From the IMG/VR virus record IMGVR_UViG_3300050006_000065, positions 1 to 29,702 of that record: a stretch of DNA of 29,702 nucleotides; one strand, given 5' to 3'. The notes under the pieces were generated by a model that saw only the letters and a program-made list of their open reading frames with translations, was not told the origin of the DNA and did no database searches. A program made the position numbers and the translations under genes. This document shows positions 6,928-13,992 of this stretch, in pieces. Source of the DNA: a virus. The first letter of the stretch is position 1; each line of letters begins with the position of its first letter.

Positions 6928-7037
6928 AAATCTTCGTTTAAGGCATTACAAACCTCATACCCCTCTACCACCCCAGAACAAAACAAAAAGCCCGTGGAGG
7001 TGCCGTTTTGCTTGATTATGGGGCGTTTGGGGTTCAT
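6885..7037 (-). CDS. Very small hypothetical protein (50 aa)
   Basis: This short gene begins MNPKRPIIKQNGTSTGFLFC and ends in VVWGSYGRQS before TAA. I do not recognise it. It has two cysteines (positions 20 and 30) and a Gly/Val-rich centre. Its ATG overlaps the TGA of the DUF1376 gene as ATGA, the same coupling used across this cluster, and the frame is open for 50 codons without a gap. Its 3' part lies within the nested inverted repeats at 6850-6927. It is a credible gene, but there is no function to infer. Confidence 0.5.
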   Translation of the reverse strand: MNPKRPIIKQNGTSTGFLFCSGVVEGYEVCNALNEDFPRPVVWGSYGRQS

Positions 7038-7903
7038 GTCATTGCTGCCTCTCGTTCTTCTTCTTTCAGTGCCTTCAGCGATTTCCTCAGTTGGATGAAA
7101 TCAGCCTTGGCTTTTTTGTCTCCCTGCTTGTAGTAGGTCGATTCTTGGTTGCCGGGATGGGTATCGAATTGTTGAGTGATAACTTCAATCCGTTTCCAGA
7201 GCGGCATCGAGGTTGAACCCCCCAAGACCCCATTTTTACCGGGACGTTCCATGGGTCTGCCATCTGATTCCCACCATGCCTTGATCCTTTGCAAACCGGC
7301 CTGCCAGTTTCTCACTTCCGTGTTGCCCATCTTCCAGCCCTTTGTTTCCATGTCCATCCACCAATCTTCAGCTTTCCATTCCGTTAAGCCAATCATTTGG
7401 GCATAAGCTAAAACCTCACTTTTTGAAGGTTGCTCCCCTTGTGTGTGTGTGACTATTGAAGATGAAGATGAAGTGTTGGCTTTTGGTTGCAAGCAATCGT
7501 CAACCATTTCAGTACCACCGTTGGTGGGGTGGTTGGCAGGGTGGTTGTATTGATCTTCAGATTCCTTAAGCATTCTACGATTCGCGGCAGATTTCAATCC
7601 TCCCTGTCTGGATTTCTCAACCCAGCGATTTCTTTCAATCCGAAGCGTTTCCAGTTTATCGTGAACCAACCTTGAACCACCCTTGTCCGTGAACATCTTT
7701 GATACTTTAGTTGCAAGGGCAACGGAAGCCCCTTTACCTATCAGGTGGGCCAACTGTACCGGATCAGAAGGGATATGCCCATGTTTCCAGCAATAGCAAA
7801 GGAGGCGAATATAAGCCCCTTCTTCTTCCAACGTCATCAGGCTGACCCGTTGACTTGATAGATAGTCGCCGGGGTAGAATTGGAAGGCGGGAACCTTATT
7901 CAT
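7034..7903 (-). CDS. DUF1376 replication-associated protein (long form)
   Basis: This 289-residue protein has an N-terminal DUF1376 (YdaU-like) domain. AFQFYPGDYLSSQRVSLMTL, EEEGAYIRLLCYCWKHG and IPSDPVQLAHLIG are typical of it. A basic linker, a Ser-rich spacer (SSSSS) and a helical C-terminal region with WKAEDWWMDMETKGW follow. In phages such proteins usually sit in the replication module and resemble primosome-type initiator or helicase-loader proteins. The start ATG 7903 has GGAAGG eight bases upstream, better supported than an earlier in-frame start. It follows a second, shorter DUF1376-like gene. Confidence 0.85.
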   Translation of the reverse strand: MNKVPAFQFYPGDYLSSQRVSLMTLEEEGAYIRLLCYCWKHGHIPSDPVQLAHLIGKGASVALATKVSKMFTDKGGSRLVHDKLETLRIERNRWVEKSRQGGLKSAANRRMLKESEDQYNHPANHPTNGGTEMVDDCLQPKANTSSSSSIVTHTQGEQPSKSEVLAYAQMIGLTEWKAEDWWMDMETKGWKMGNTEVRNWQAGLQRIKAWWESDGRPMERPGKNGVLGGSTSMPLWKRIEVITQQFDTHPGNQESTYYKQGDKKAKADFIQLRKSLKALKEEEREAAMT

Positions 7904-8252
7904 GCAACCTTCCTTTCCCTTCAAGCACTCTTTTCCATCGAGCATTGGCAACCTTGCTCATTCTTTCGCTGGTCTTGGCCACCTTCTTTCTGGCTGAATC
8001 CAGATCAGGACAGAACAGGGTGCCGTTGTCGGTCTTTTCAAAGTGCTGACCCACCTTAGGCCAAACATTCTGAAACTGACCAATGGTACAACCCGCCAGT
8101 TTTGCCAATGACAGGGTATCGGAAGGCAGTTCGCCCTTGAGCCAGTAATGACTTTTAAGGCGAACATAACAACCCAACTCTGACAGGGATAGAAGCACCA
8201 TGTCAGAATCTGATAGCAAGTCTTGAGCGTTGAATTTGATTTCTTCCCTCAT
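7896..8252 (-). CDS. DUF1376-like protein (short form)
   Basis: This 118-residue protein contains FNAQDLLSDSDMVLLSLSEL, GCYVRLKSHYWLKGELPSD and TLSLAKLAGCT, matching the DUF1376 domain pattern seen in the next gene. It ends soon after in a basic helix. Start ATG 8252 overlaps the previous stop as ATGA and has GGAGG eight bases upstream, so it is preferred over ATG 8267. The domain is likely DNA-binding (winged-helix-like) and tied to replication. Having two tandem members suggests ancient duplication or a two-part initiator. Confidence 0.75.
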   Translation of the reverse strand: MREEIKFNAQDLLSDSDMVLLSLSELGCYVRLKSHYWLKGELPSDTLSLAKLAGCTIGQFQNVWPKVGQHFEKTDNGTLFCPDLDSARKKVAKTSERMSKVANARWKRVLEGKGRLHE

Positions 8253-8599
8253 TGGACTGTCCTCCATACCGTTGCGAGCTTGCCACTTTCATTGGTTCGC
8301 CTCCTGCCTGAATCCACGATTTTACCCAATTGCCTCAATTCAGCAATGCGGGGTCGAATGGACAGGATGGATTTTTCCATGTGTTCAGCCGCTTCGTCTG
8401 CTGTCATAGGCATTGCGGCGATGATATTAAAACACTGCTCCCGCAGGGTGGGTGCCTTTGGCCTGACGGCCAGCGCCGCCAACCGGCTCGGTCCGTCCTT
8501 GTCCTTGTTCTTGTACCCCGGTGAATTGGGATAGCTGTCCAAGGGCAAGTTGAATTGTTCCACGTGGAACTTTGGTTTTATCCTGACAGGAGTGGTCAT
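8249..8599 (-). CDS. Winged-helix DNA-binding protein
   Basis: This is a 116-residue protein whose C-terminal two thirds form a winged helix. TLREQCFNIIAAMPMTADEA leads into a recognition region with SIRPRIAELRQLGKI and a wing VDSGRRRTNESGKLATVW. The N-terminal 45 residues look extended and Lys/Pro-rich. The pattern is common in small phage replication-module regulators. Start ATG 8599 overlaps the resolvase stop as ATGA. The gene carries the parS-like palindrome (8557-8570) within its codons for FHVE. Confidence 0.72.
   Translation of the reverse strand: MTTPVRIKPKFHVEQFNLPLDSYPNSPGYKNKDKDGPSRLAALAVRPKAPTLREQCFNIIAAMPMTADEAAEHMEKSILSIRPRIAELRQLGKIVDSGRRRTNESGKLATVWRTVQ
8557..8570. promoter_or_regulatory. 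parS-like 14-bp palindrome (GTTCCACGTGGAAC)
   Basis: This is a perfect 14-bp palindrome with the CACGTG core and flanking GTTC/GAAC of the bacterial centromere site parS, which ParB of the Spo0J family binds. The usual consensus is GTTTCACGTGAAAC or a close variant. It lies in the codons for Lys-Phe-His-Val-Glu-Gln of the winged-helix gene. The chance of any given 14-mer in a window this size is about 1 in 10,000, though codon constraint makes such an estimate rough. A role as a host-ParB binding site is inference. Confidence 0.5.
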
Positions 8600-9057
8600 A
8601 CCGCACCCCCTTTCAGCGCATACTCAAGGATGAGCAGGGCATCAGCGGTTTTGAGTGTCACCTTTTCAGTCGGGAACAACCTTTGGGCATGAGCCTTCAG
8701 TTTGTTTTTCCAGACTGTGGTGGTCGCCCCATTGCGCCTGCCCAACTTAAGCACCTTTTGCCATTCTTGAGGTCGAACAAGGTGCAACTTGATCCCAAGG
8801 GTTTGAATCACTCCCTCGATAAATCCATAGTTGCGCCCATAAACAATGGCTGAACTTCCAGACTGCTCCTTGCCAGCATACTTAATGCACTCCTCAAGGT
8901 AACACACAATACAAGGCCCACTGATGGCCTTGATTGTACGCAGCGTTTCCAGAATATCGCCGGGGGTTTCTGGCATTGGCACAGAATGATATTCACCATC
9001 CTCAAGTTGGTATGCGATCCCTCCCCGTTTGCCGGGGTCAATTGCAATCGTAATCAA
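8596..9057 (-). CDS. RuvC-like Holliday junction resolvase
   Basis: This 153-residue RNase H-fold nuclease probably resolves branched recombination intermediates. IAIDPGKRGGIAY places the first catalytic aspartate at D7. LEE follows at E55/E56, then NYGFIEGVIQTLGI, and HLVRPQEWQKVL near 92-103. TADALLILEYAL supplies the final acid at D139. These spacings fit phage RuvC-like resolvases. The start appears to be TTG 9057, overlapping the preceding gene's TGA as TTGA with AGGA about ten bases upstream; no ATG precedes D7. It sits within the recombination cassette with RecT. Confidence 0.9.
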   Translation of the reverse strand: MITIAIDPGKRGGIAYQLEDGEYHSVPMPETPGDILETLRTIKAISGPCIVCYLEECIKYAGKEQSGSSAIVYGRNYGFIEGVIQTLGIKLHLVRPQEWQKVLKLGRRNGATTTVWKNKLKAHAQRLFPTEKVTLKTADALLILEYALKGGAV

Positions 9058-9401
9058 AACGGCACATCCTCCCCTCCAATATCGCCTTGCGGAGCCTCAG
9101 TATGCCCTTCAGACGGCTTTTGAGTTTCAGCGGGGGGTTCATTCCCCATCTCGGCAACAATACCAAGTATTTCATCAATGGGGTCTTGGTCGCTTTTAGC
9201 GGGTGGCGGTTTGTCTCGCAGTTCTATGCTGAGTGAAAAGAACTTTTCCGTGCTTTCCTTTTTGGTTCTTATCCAACCCGCCATTTTGTAGGCAACCCCT
9301 TCAACATCCAATTCGCCTTTTACATCAGGTTGTTTAGAGTTTTCCTTGTATGAGTTGATGAATAAAACCCCTTTATTCGTGTTGTCATATTCCTCGCTCA
9401 T
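9054..9401 (-). CDS. DUF736-like protein with SSB-like acidic tail
   Basis: This is a 115-residue protein. The N-terminal half (GVLFINSYKENSKQPDVKG, then VAYKMAGWIRTKKES and KFFSLSIELRD) resembles the DUF736 pattern, a small beta-rich fold. A Pro/Glu-rich linker leads to the C-terminus GGEDVPF, closely like the acidic DDDIPF-type tip by which single-stranded DNA-binding proteins recruit repair proteins. Between the nuclease/RecT genes and the resolvase, a single-strand DNA-binding role is attractive but not shown. Start ATG 9401 overlaps the nuclease stop as ATGA. Confidence 0.65.
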   Translation of the reverse strand: MSEEYDNTNKGVLFINSYKENSKQPDVKGELDVEGVAYKMAGWIRTKKESTEKFFSLSIELRDKPPPAKSDQDPIDEILGIVAEMGNEPPAETQKPSEGHTEAPQGDIGGEDVPF

Positions 9402-10504
9402 GCCTTCACCTCCTTCAATGAAGCACTCGTTACCTTGTCGGTCGTGCAGCCATCAATAAGTTCTGTGACCGTCTTGTCAAGGAGGTTGCCCTTCTGGCCC
9501 AGTTTATTCCTCACCAGTTCCTCAAGGTTTTTCTTGGTGATGGTGACTTTGGCGCTGAACTCTTTTCCGTCAACCCCCAGTATTGCCGCCCGATTGTAAA
9601 CTTCCTCGGTGTCGGTGATGGTGCTTCTTATGTGCCCCGGCTTTAATTCCCAGCCACGAATATATTTGCCGTTCTCAAGGTGACCCTTTGCCTGTGCGCG
9701 GATATCCTTTATCAGCGATTCAGCAATGGCGCACCGCTCAAGCAGTTGTGGGAAATCCCCCACCACCAAGTCTTGAGGCTGCACCCTAACCAAGCTATTC
9801 AATTGGCCTTTGGCCTCGGGGCAGATGCTTTTAGCCTTGCACCATTTACAAGCGCCTTGGCTTGGAATCCGTGTTTCCGTATGGGTAATGGTAATGGAAT
9901 CCACCAATGCCTTGCACTTTTCAGCGGCTTCATCCAGTGCGTCCACATCGTAAGCAGCCTGATCGAACCCGTCTGGATAGACCAAGGCGACATAAACCAC
10001 TTCCATGCTGTGCGATTGGTCGCAGTCCACTAACACAGCCAGCGCAGCAAGCTGAAGGTTTTCCTCGGCGCTCTCCGTGTAGCAGGTGCTTTTGTAATCA
10101 ATGACCAAAGCCCCCTTAGACTTCGTTTTTTGGCCAAGTGGCATTTCATTGCGCTCCATGATGAACACCTTGTCGGCTTTGCCACTCCAGCGGGATTTGG
10201 AAGCATCTTCCCACAGGCGTTTTTCCTGTGTCATGCTTTCAACCTTCCAGCCTTCACGGGTGAACTGGTCAAGCAGTATTTCCTCCTGAATCCTCATCTC
10301 CTCCACCGTTTGAAGTTCATCTGGTGAAAGTTCAGCCAGCTTGATTTCGCCCGACAACCCACCATGCACCCTCGTCCCCCGAGAAGCCCCCGGTGAAGGG
10401 GGTTCAGGGGGGGCGGCATTGCCCAGCGTGAACGAACCGGGGCAGTCAGCATAACGCTGGAAGCTCGATGCGCTTGGGCATCCTTTGCGTTCGTCGTTGT
10501 TCAT
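9398..10504 (-). CDS. PD-(D/E)XK exonuclease, RecB/Cas4-like (DUF2800 type)
   Basis: This 368-residue nuclease probably resects double-strand ends to feed the RecT annealase. SASSFQRYADCPGSF (11-25) is the typical N-terminal motif. GKAD (D111), VIDYKS (D136, K138) and NLQLAALA (Q151) give the PD-(D/E)XK active site. Cysteines C21, C219, C222 and C228 match the Fe-S cluster layout of Cas4/AddB-type nucleases (one Cys N-terminal, CxxCx5C C-terminal). A further C-terminal domain rich in charged helices follows. It overlaps recT by ATGA, so the two form a recombinase pair as in RecE/RecT and lambda Exo/Beta. Confidence 0.9.
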   Translation of the reverse strand: MNNDERKGCPSASSFQRYADCPGSFTLGNAAPPEPPSPGASRGTRVHGGLSGEIKLAELSPDELQTVEEMRIQEEILLDQFTREGWKVESMTQEKRLWEDASKSRWSGKADKVFIMERNEMPLGQKTKSKGALVIDYKSTCYTESAEENLQLAALAVLVDCDQSHSMEVVYVALVYPDGFDQAAYDVDALDEAAEKCKALVDSITITHTETRIPSQGACKWCKAKSICPEAKGQLNSLVRVQPQDLVVGDFPQLLERCAIAESLIKDIRAQAKGHLENGKYIRGWELKPGHIRSTITDTEEVYNRAAILGVDGKEFSAKVTITKKNLEELVRNKLGQKGNLLDKTVTELIDGCTTDKVTSASLKEVKA

Positions 10505-11301
10505 GCCTCACCTCCCCCTGGAATCAATTCCTCCACCAGATCATCCGCGATTTCCTTGTCCTCGATTTCCTTGAACATGGGCCTCGCTGGCTTGGGAGCG
10601 TTCACCCGCTTCATGTTTGAGAACTGGTGTTCGTCATCCTTTTCGATGTGTTCCCTGATTTCAGGAGACAATGGCAACCATTTGCTCAACCGCCTGAAGG
10701 CAGTCTTTTTCGCCATCTCATTCCAATCAGTCACCCAAGGGCCATTTTTGCCAGCCTTGCTTCGGCTGCGTATTCCCTCGACCTCCTCCACCGACATGAC
10801 CTCTGCCTTGGCGGTTCCGCTTTTGAACTCCACCTCGGCATAAGCCGCAATGACCTTGCCGCGCTCTGGCATGAGACTTTTGACATGGCGCTCAATTCGG
10901 CCCCTGTCATAGATGAAGTTACCCGCATCGTACTCGGTTTCATAAACCACATCGGCATGGATTCGAGCCACATCACCATTCCGCAGGGCCAACTCAACCA
11001 AGCCCTTGTAGTCGATAAGGAGGGTGCATTCCTGTCCGTAAGGGATTAAATGCGCCCTGCGCCCATCGGGTTCCAGCCCCATCTGGCTCAACTCCAAAAA
11101 GCACTTGAATAAGCTTTGTTGGGTGCAGTTTGCCAGCGCAGGGGTTTTGTTCAACGCATTCAAAGCCACCCCAATAAACCTGTCAGGGGTCAAATGCTTG
11201 GGTAATGCCGATTCAACTTGTATCCTAAATGCCTCACTCTGGAGGTGTTCCTTGATGATGGTCTTTTTTTGCTTGACCACAGCATTCTCTTTGTCGCTCA
11301 T
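10501..11301 (-). CDS. recT: RecT-family single-strand annealing protein
   Basis: This protein promotes annealing of complementary single strands and strand invasion in phage recombination. It has 266 residues, the usual size. Characteristic segments are GLEPDGRRAHLIPYG (about 75-89), CTLLIDYKGLVELALRNG (about 92-109), GPWVTDWNEMAKKTAFRRL (near 187-205) and LPLSPE. The acidic C-terminal tail is typical. It leads a coupled run (nuclease, SSB-like, resolvase). The start ATG 11301 has only a weak variant of the start cassette (CAGAAAGCGAAACAATG). Confidence 0.96.
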   Translation of the reverse strand: MSDKENAVVKQKKTIIKEHLQSEAFRIQVESALPKHLTPDRFIGVALNALNKTPALANCTQQSLFKCFLELSQMGLEPDGRRAHLIPYGQECTLLIDYKGLVELALRNGDVARIHADVVYETEYDAGNFIYDRGRIERHVKSLMPERGKVIAAYAEVEFKSGTAKAEVMSVEEVEGIRSRSKAGKNGPWVTDWNEMAKKTAFRRLSKWLPLSPEIREHIEKDDEHQFSNMKRVNAPKPARPMFKEIEDKEIADDLVEELIPGGGEA

Positions 11302-11319
11302 TGTTTCGCTTTCTGTTTA

Positions 11320-11670
11320 TCAGTTAGTATTTCGCAGTAAGTTTGTTCCTTTCTGCGCGGTGGCGGGGGTTTTGGCCCTCGTCACCATTCTTCCACCAGC
11401 ACTCACCGGCTTCAGTAAATCTTCCCCCTTGAATGGATTAGAGGACAGGCGGGGATGGGGCGCTATGAATAAGCGCAAACAGAAGATAATGTGGATTGCA
11501 AGGATGCCAAAGGTTGCTTCCCACCCCGCCGTGGAAATTAAGCACCAACTGACCACCCCGGCCGCAAGGAATGAAAAGCCAAGAAAGACCCATAAACAAG
11601 GGCGATTAGTTAGCACACGCCTAATTTGCATTGCGTTCGCATTGCAGGCAACATCTTTTTTCAGTTTCAT
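11320..11670 (-). CDS. Membrane protein with two predicted helices (116 aa)
   Basis: I do not recognise this protein. Two hydrophobic segments are plain: CLWVFLGFSFLAAGVVSWCL (about 25-44) and FGILAIHIIFCLRLFIA (about 54-70). A basic N-terminus and a long basic, Thr/Ala-rich C-terminal tail flank them. It starts at ATG 11670, overlapping the upstream gene's TGA as ATGA, with AGAAAGGA upstream. A small membrane protein placed immediately before recT may act early, for example on superinfection or membrane association, but no family is recognisable. Confidence 0.65.
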   Translation of the reverse strand: MKLKKDVACNANAMQIRRVLTNRPCLWVFLGFSFLAAGVVSWCLISTAGWEATFGILAIHIIFCLRLFIAPHPRLSSNPFKGEDLLKPVSAGGRMVTRAKTPATAQKGTNLLRNTN

Positions 11671-11975
11671 GTTCTATCCTTTCTGTTTGGTGCCGTGTAA
11701 GTCTTTTTCTTCCACAGCTTTTTTATGTTTTTAAGTGCCCTCTGTTTGCCAAGAGGGTTGCCCAATGATTCAGGGGTCGTATATCCACCCACAAACCAAT
11801 CCCGTTCAACTTGCTTAATAATATCGCAGATCGTTTTATCTATTGCGGCAGAGGAATAGCCCTTTTGGCGCATCCTTGAATTACTCATGTGCAGTTCATC
11901 CACAACACACTGGTATATTGTGTGAATGTTTATATGCCCCATGTAAGGCTGTCCAACCCATTCAGGTGTGCTCAT
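11667..11975 (-). CDS. Hypothetical helical protein (102 aa)
   Basis: I do not recognise this protein. It has several amphipathic helices (IYQCVVDELHMSNSRMRQKG; AAIDKTICDIIKQVERDW) and a basic C-terminus (KNIKKLWKKKTYTAPNRK). The preferred start ATG 11975 shares a base with the previous TGA (TGATG); a GTG one codon earlier is the alternative. It is part of a run of small coupled early genes. Confidence 0.65.
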   Translation of the reverse strand: MSTPEWVGQPYMGHINIHTIYQCVVDELHMSNSRMRQKGYSSAAIDKTICDIIKQVERDWFVGGYTTPESLGNPLGKQRALKNIKKLWKKKTYTAPNRKDRT

Positions 11976-12250
11976 CACGCCACCTCCCCGCCATCTCTTT
12001 CAATTAAGAAAATCAAGGTGATTGCCTTGGTTTGGGTGAGGTTCGATAGCGTAATGGAAAACTCACGCCCCCCCTTGCAGACTTTTGAATCATCGTTGCC
12101 ATAAAACTCATCAACATACGCAGGAATGTTTTTCCGAATCACGCCAGCATAAACCGACATTGATGTAACAGAATTAGGCTTGTTCTGCTTTGCGAGTTTG
12201 CCAAAATCAATTAACTTGGAGCAATGTGGGCATTTAATTTCTGTGCTCAT
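11975..12250 (-). CDS. Small protein with N-terminal CxxC zinc-ribbon half (91 aa)
   Basis: It begins MSTEIKCPHCSKLIDFGKLA, so a CxxC lies at residues 7-10; a lone later cysteine gives no obvious second pair. The C-terminal part is strand-rich (FSITLSNLTQTKAITLIFLI). Start ATG 12250 overlaps the previous TGA as ATGA. The function is unknown; a nucleic-acid-binding or redox role would fit the CxxC, as inference. Confidence 0.65.
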   Translation of the reverse strand: MSTEIKCPHCSKLIDFGKLAKQNKPNSVTSMSVYAGVIRKNIPAYVDEFYGNDDSKVCKGGREFSITLSNLTQTKAITLIFLIERDGGEVA

Positions 12251-12507
12251 GCCTCACCCCCCGGATTTATCTTTTTGAGCTTTGTGTCTATGGGGGCAAT
12301 GTCTGGCCATTCGTTTTCCACCACAAGCGAAGTACCCCCCGGCACTTCCTGTTCAAGCCTCTCGTCTGCTTTCGCGGCCATCTCCAGAAGGTAGTCTTTG
12401 ATTTCCACAGGTAGCCCTTTGCCCGTTTTCTCCCACAACAATCGCGGGATGATTAGACACTTCACCGACTCCGTGTAACTGTATCTGATTGCTTTTAGTT
12501 TACTCAT
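12247..12507 (-). CDS. Hypothetical protein (86 aa)
   Basis: I do not recognise this protein. It begins MSKLKAIRYSYTESVKCLII, contains a helical stretch (IKDYLLEMAAKADERLEQ) and ends Pro/Lys-rich before GGEA. The start ATG 12507 is fixed by an exact copy of the AACAGAAAGGAACAAAATG cassette; a longer upstream frame exists but overlaps the preceding gene. Confidence 0.7.
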   Translation of the reverse strand: MSKLKAIRYSYTESVKCLIIPRLLWEKTGKGLPVEIKDYLLEMAAKADERLEQEVPGGTSLVVENEWPDIAPIDTKLKKINPGGEA

Positions 12508-12766
12508 TTTGTTCCTTTCTGTTTGAGCATTCATCAATAACACCCCTCAACTCATGGTTCTTGAGGGTGTCCTTAAATTTTTGGACTATCCCAATAGCGG
12601 TTTGGGGATGATTATTGGTGAGAGCCACATGGAGCCTGTCTAAACAGGATTCTGATTCCTTGATTAAATTACAGAGCTTACAAGTGGTTTCAATCGCGCC
12701 AACCATAAGCTCCGTCATTTCCTTCCAATTATGTTCTGTGTCTTTTTTGTAGTAGTAATTACCCAT
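12500..12766 (-). CDS. Hypothetical helical protein (88 aa)
   Basis: I do not recognise this protein. It begins MGNYYYKKDTEHNWKEMTEL and is mostly helical, with three cysteines (two as CKLC) in the middle. The ATG at 12766 is preceded by AACAGAAAGGAATAACAGC, a variant of the start cassette, which decides the start against an earlier in-frame codon. It overlaps the start of the following gene by eight bases. Confidence 0.68.
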   Translation of the reverse strand: MGNYYYKKDTEHNWKEMTELMVGAIETTCKLCNLIKESESCLDRLHVALTNNHPQTAIGIVQKFKDTLKNHELRGVIDECSNRKEQNE

Positions 12767-12770
12767 GCTG

Positions 12771-13127
12771 TTATTCCTTTCTGTTAGGGGTTCCGTACTC
12801 ATATTTCAGGTGTCTAAGCTCTCGGTGAAGTATCGAGACCTCATTGCATAGCTTATCAATTCTGGATAAGTGTCCTTTTATCAGGGAAATCTTTGCCTTG
12901 GGGTTGTAGTTCTTTCGCTCTGGGTTTTGCAAAAGAAGGGCGCGAACCGCACCGTGCAATCCCTCAAACGCCAATTCATCACAATCGCCAACCTCCTTCA
13001 CAATGTCTCTGTAACAAGAACGCACCTCCTCGTATCCTTCCAGTAAGTCTTCATGCTTAGAAGAACGCCGGTGCTTCCATTCCTTATATTCCTGCTCCTC
13101 GCGGGTCATCTGATATTTCTGGCTCAT
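12771..13127 (-). CDS. Hypothetical coiled-coil-like protein (118 aa)
   Basis: I do not recognise this protein. It is highly charged and helical through most of its length: EEQEYKEWKHRRSSKHEDLL at the N-terminus and LSRIDKLCNEVSILHRELRH near the C-terminus. Start ATG 13127 has the strong site AAGGAGG with nine bases to the ATG and directly follows the TAA of a 32-codon gene. The ribosome-binding site lies inside that small gene's final codons. Confidence 0.72.
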   Translation of the reverse strand: MSQKYQMTREEQEYKEWKHRRSSKHEDLLEGYEEVRSCYRDIVKEVGDCDELAFEGLHGAVRALLLQNPERKNYNPKAKISLIKGHLSRIDKLCNEVSILHRELRHLKYEYGTPNRKE

Positions 13128-13226
13128 TTATAAAAACCTCCTTACTTTTTTGATTATTGACTTGGACATCGTGGTTTCCTCTCCTTCAGAGTCGTACCAA
13201 AACTCGTAATGTTTAATTTCTTCCAC
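13128..13226 (-). CDS. Very small protein with GTG start (32 aa)
   Basis: This is a 32-codon frame read MEEIKHYEFWYDSEGEETTM then a basic end KKVRRFL. It starts at GTG 13226 behind an almost exact copy of the AACAGAAAGGAAC cassette and ends in TAA directly before the next ATG. I cannot assign a function. The conserved start cassette and exact fit between neighbours are the reasons to accept it; without them it would be too short to call. Confidence 0.5.
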   Translation of the reverse strand: MEEIKHYEFWYDSEGEETTMSKSIIKKVRRFL

Positions 13227-13244
13227 TTTTGTTCCTTTCTGTTG

Positions 13245-13394
13245 TTAGTCCCATTTCTGTTGTTGATCTCGTTTGTGCATGAACCAAAACATCTTGGCCT
13301 GTCTGCGGGCTTCCTGTTGGGCCTCGCTTACTGCGCCCAATCTTTCTGGGCGAATGGGGAGCGGTTTAAGCTCGGTTTTTTTATTGTCCTTCAT
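13245..13394 (-). CDS. Small basic hypothetical protein (49 aa)
   Basis: It is read MKDNKKTELKPLPIRPERLG followed by a long Gln/Arg-rich helix ending QQQKWD. It starts at ATG 13394 directly after the TAG of the upstream gene and ends 18 bases before the next (GTG) gene. The helix VSEAQQEARRQAKMFWFMH is amphipathic and basic. It is unrecognised; the position and codon continuity make it likely real. Confidence 0.5.
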   Translation of the reverse strand: MKDNKKTELKPLPIRPERLGAVSEAQQEARRQAKMFWFMHKRDQQQKWD

Positions 13395-13685
13395 CTAATA
13401 ATCGTTTTCGCCCCAATACTCTCCAGCATCGTAGTAGCTGAATCCTGCCGGGGGGTTAAGGGGTACTGAAGGGCGGTATTCCTTGCACCTACCATATTCC
13501 GAAACCTCCACCTTGGGATGCTTCGCCTTCGCTTCCTCCAGCGAGCGGAAGATGCCCACTACGCATTCCTGTTGCTGCCCCTCCAGCACTGAGCCTTTGG
13601 GGTAAGTGATCCACCCGCAAGCCTCATACTTGCCGTTGCCTATCGGGTAAATAGTCTCTGCTTTAGCTTTTGGTATTATTGGCAT
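13395..13685 (-). CDS. Hypothetical protein (96 aa)
   Basis: I do not recognise this protein. It begins MPIIPKAKAETIYPIGNGKY and appears beta-rich and aromatic, ending GFSYYDAGEYWGENDY. Three cysteines are scattered (residues 23, 41 and 67). The start is supported by an exact AACAGAAAGGAACAAAATG cassette. It overlaps the end of the preceding gene by about ten bases. Confidence 0.7.
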   Translation of the reverse strand: MPIIPKAKAETIYPIGNGKYEACGWITYPKGSVLEGQQQECVVGIFRSLEEAKAKHPKVEVSEYGRCKEYRPSVPLNPPAGFSYYDAGEYWGENDY

Positions 13686-13969
13686 TTTGTTCCTTTCTGT
13701 TTTTTGGTTTTGCTGAGTATTGCAATTCCCAGCCCTTCAATTATTCCGCTTCGCTTCACCCAAGAGCCAAATCCCGCACCTTTGATAGCCTCACTTGGGA
13801 TAGGTTCACCCATTCTGTAAGCGAAGAATGTTTGCCCTCCATAAAGTGGAGGAGTATAGGTAAAAATGTTGGATGTCAGTTCATCTGAAAGCAACTCCTT
13901 CACCTTGAAGTAATCCACCTCTCTTGGCTTCATTGTTTCGTAAAGCAGTTTAAGTTCATATTCAGTCAT
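13676..13969 (-). CDS. Hypothetical protein (97 aa)
   Basis: I do not recognise this protein. It begins MTEYELKLLYETMKPREVDY and has a helical N-terminal half, then a Gly-rich centre (PLYGGQTFFAYRMGEPIPSE) and a Lys-rich C-terminus (SKTKKQKGTK). The exact start cassette precedes ATG 13969, and the hairpin at 13993-14016 lies upstream of it. Confidence 0.7.
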   Translation of the reverse strand: MTEYELKLLYETMKPREVDYFKVKELLSDELTSNIFTYTPPLYGGQTFFAYRMGEPIPSEAIKGAGFGSWVKRSGIIEGLGIAILSKTKKQKGTKCQ

Positions 13970-13992
13970 TTTGTTCCTTTCTGTTGAGGAAA

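Noticed and set aside
7440-7476. GT repeat and GAAGAT repeat in the DUF1376 gene
   Set aside because: They are short and encode a Ser-rich linker; too few units to argue for phase variation.
11105-11734. 209-codon plus-strand reading frame
   Set aside because: It crosses the starts of recT and the two-helix membrane gene on the opposite strand, both well supported.
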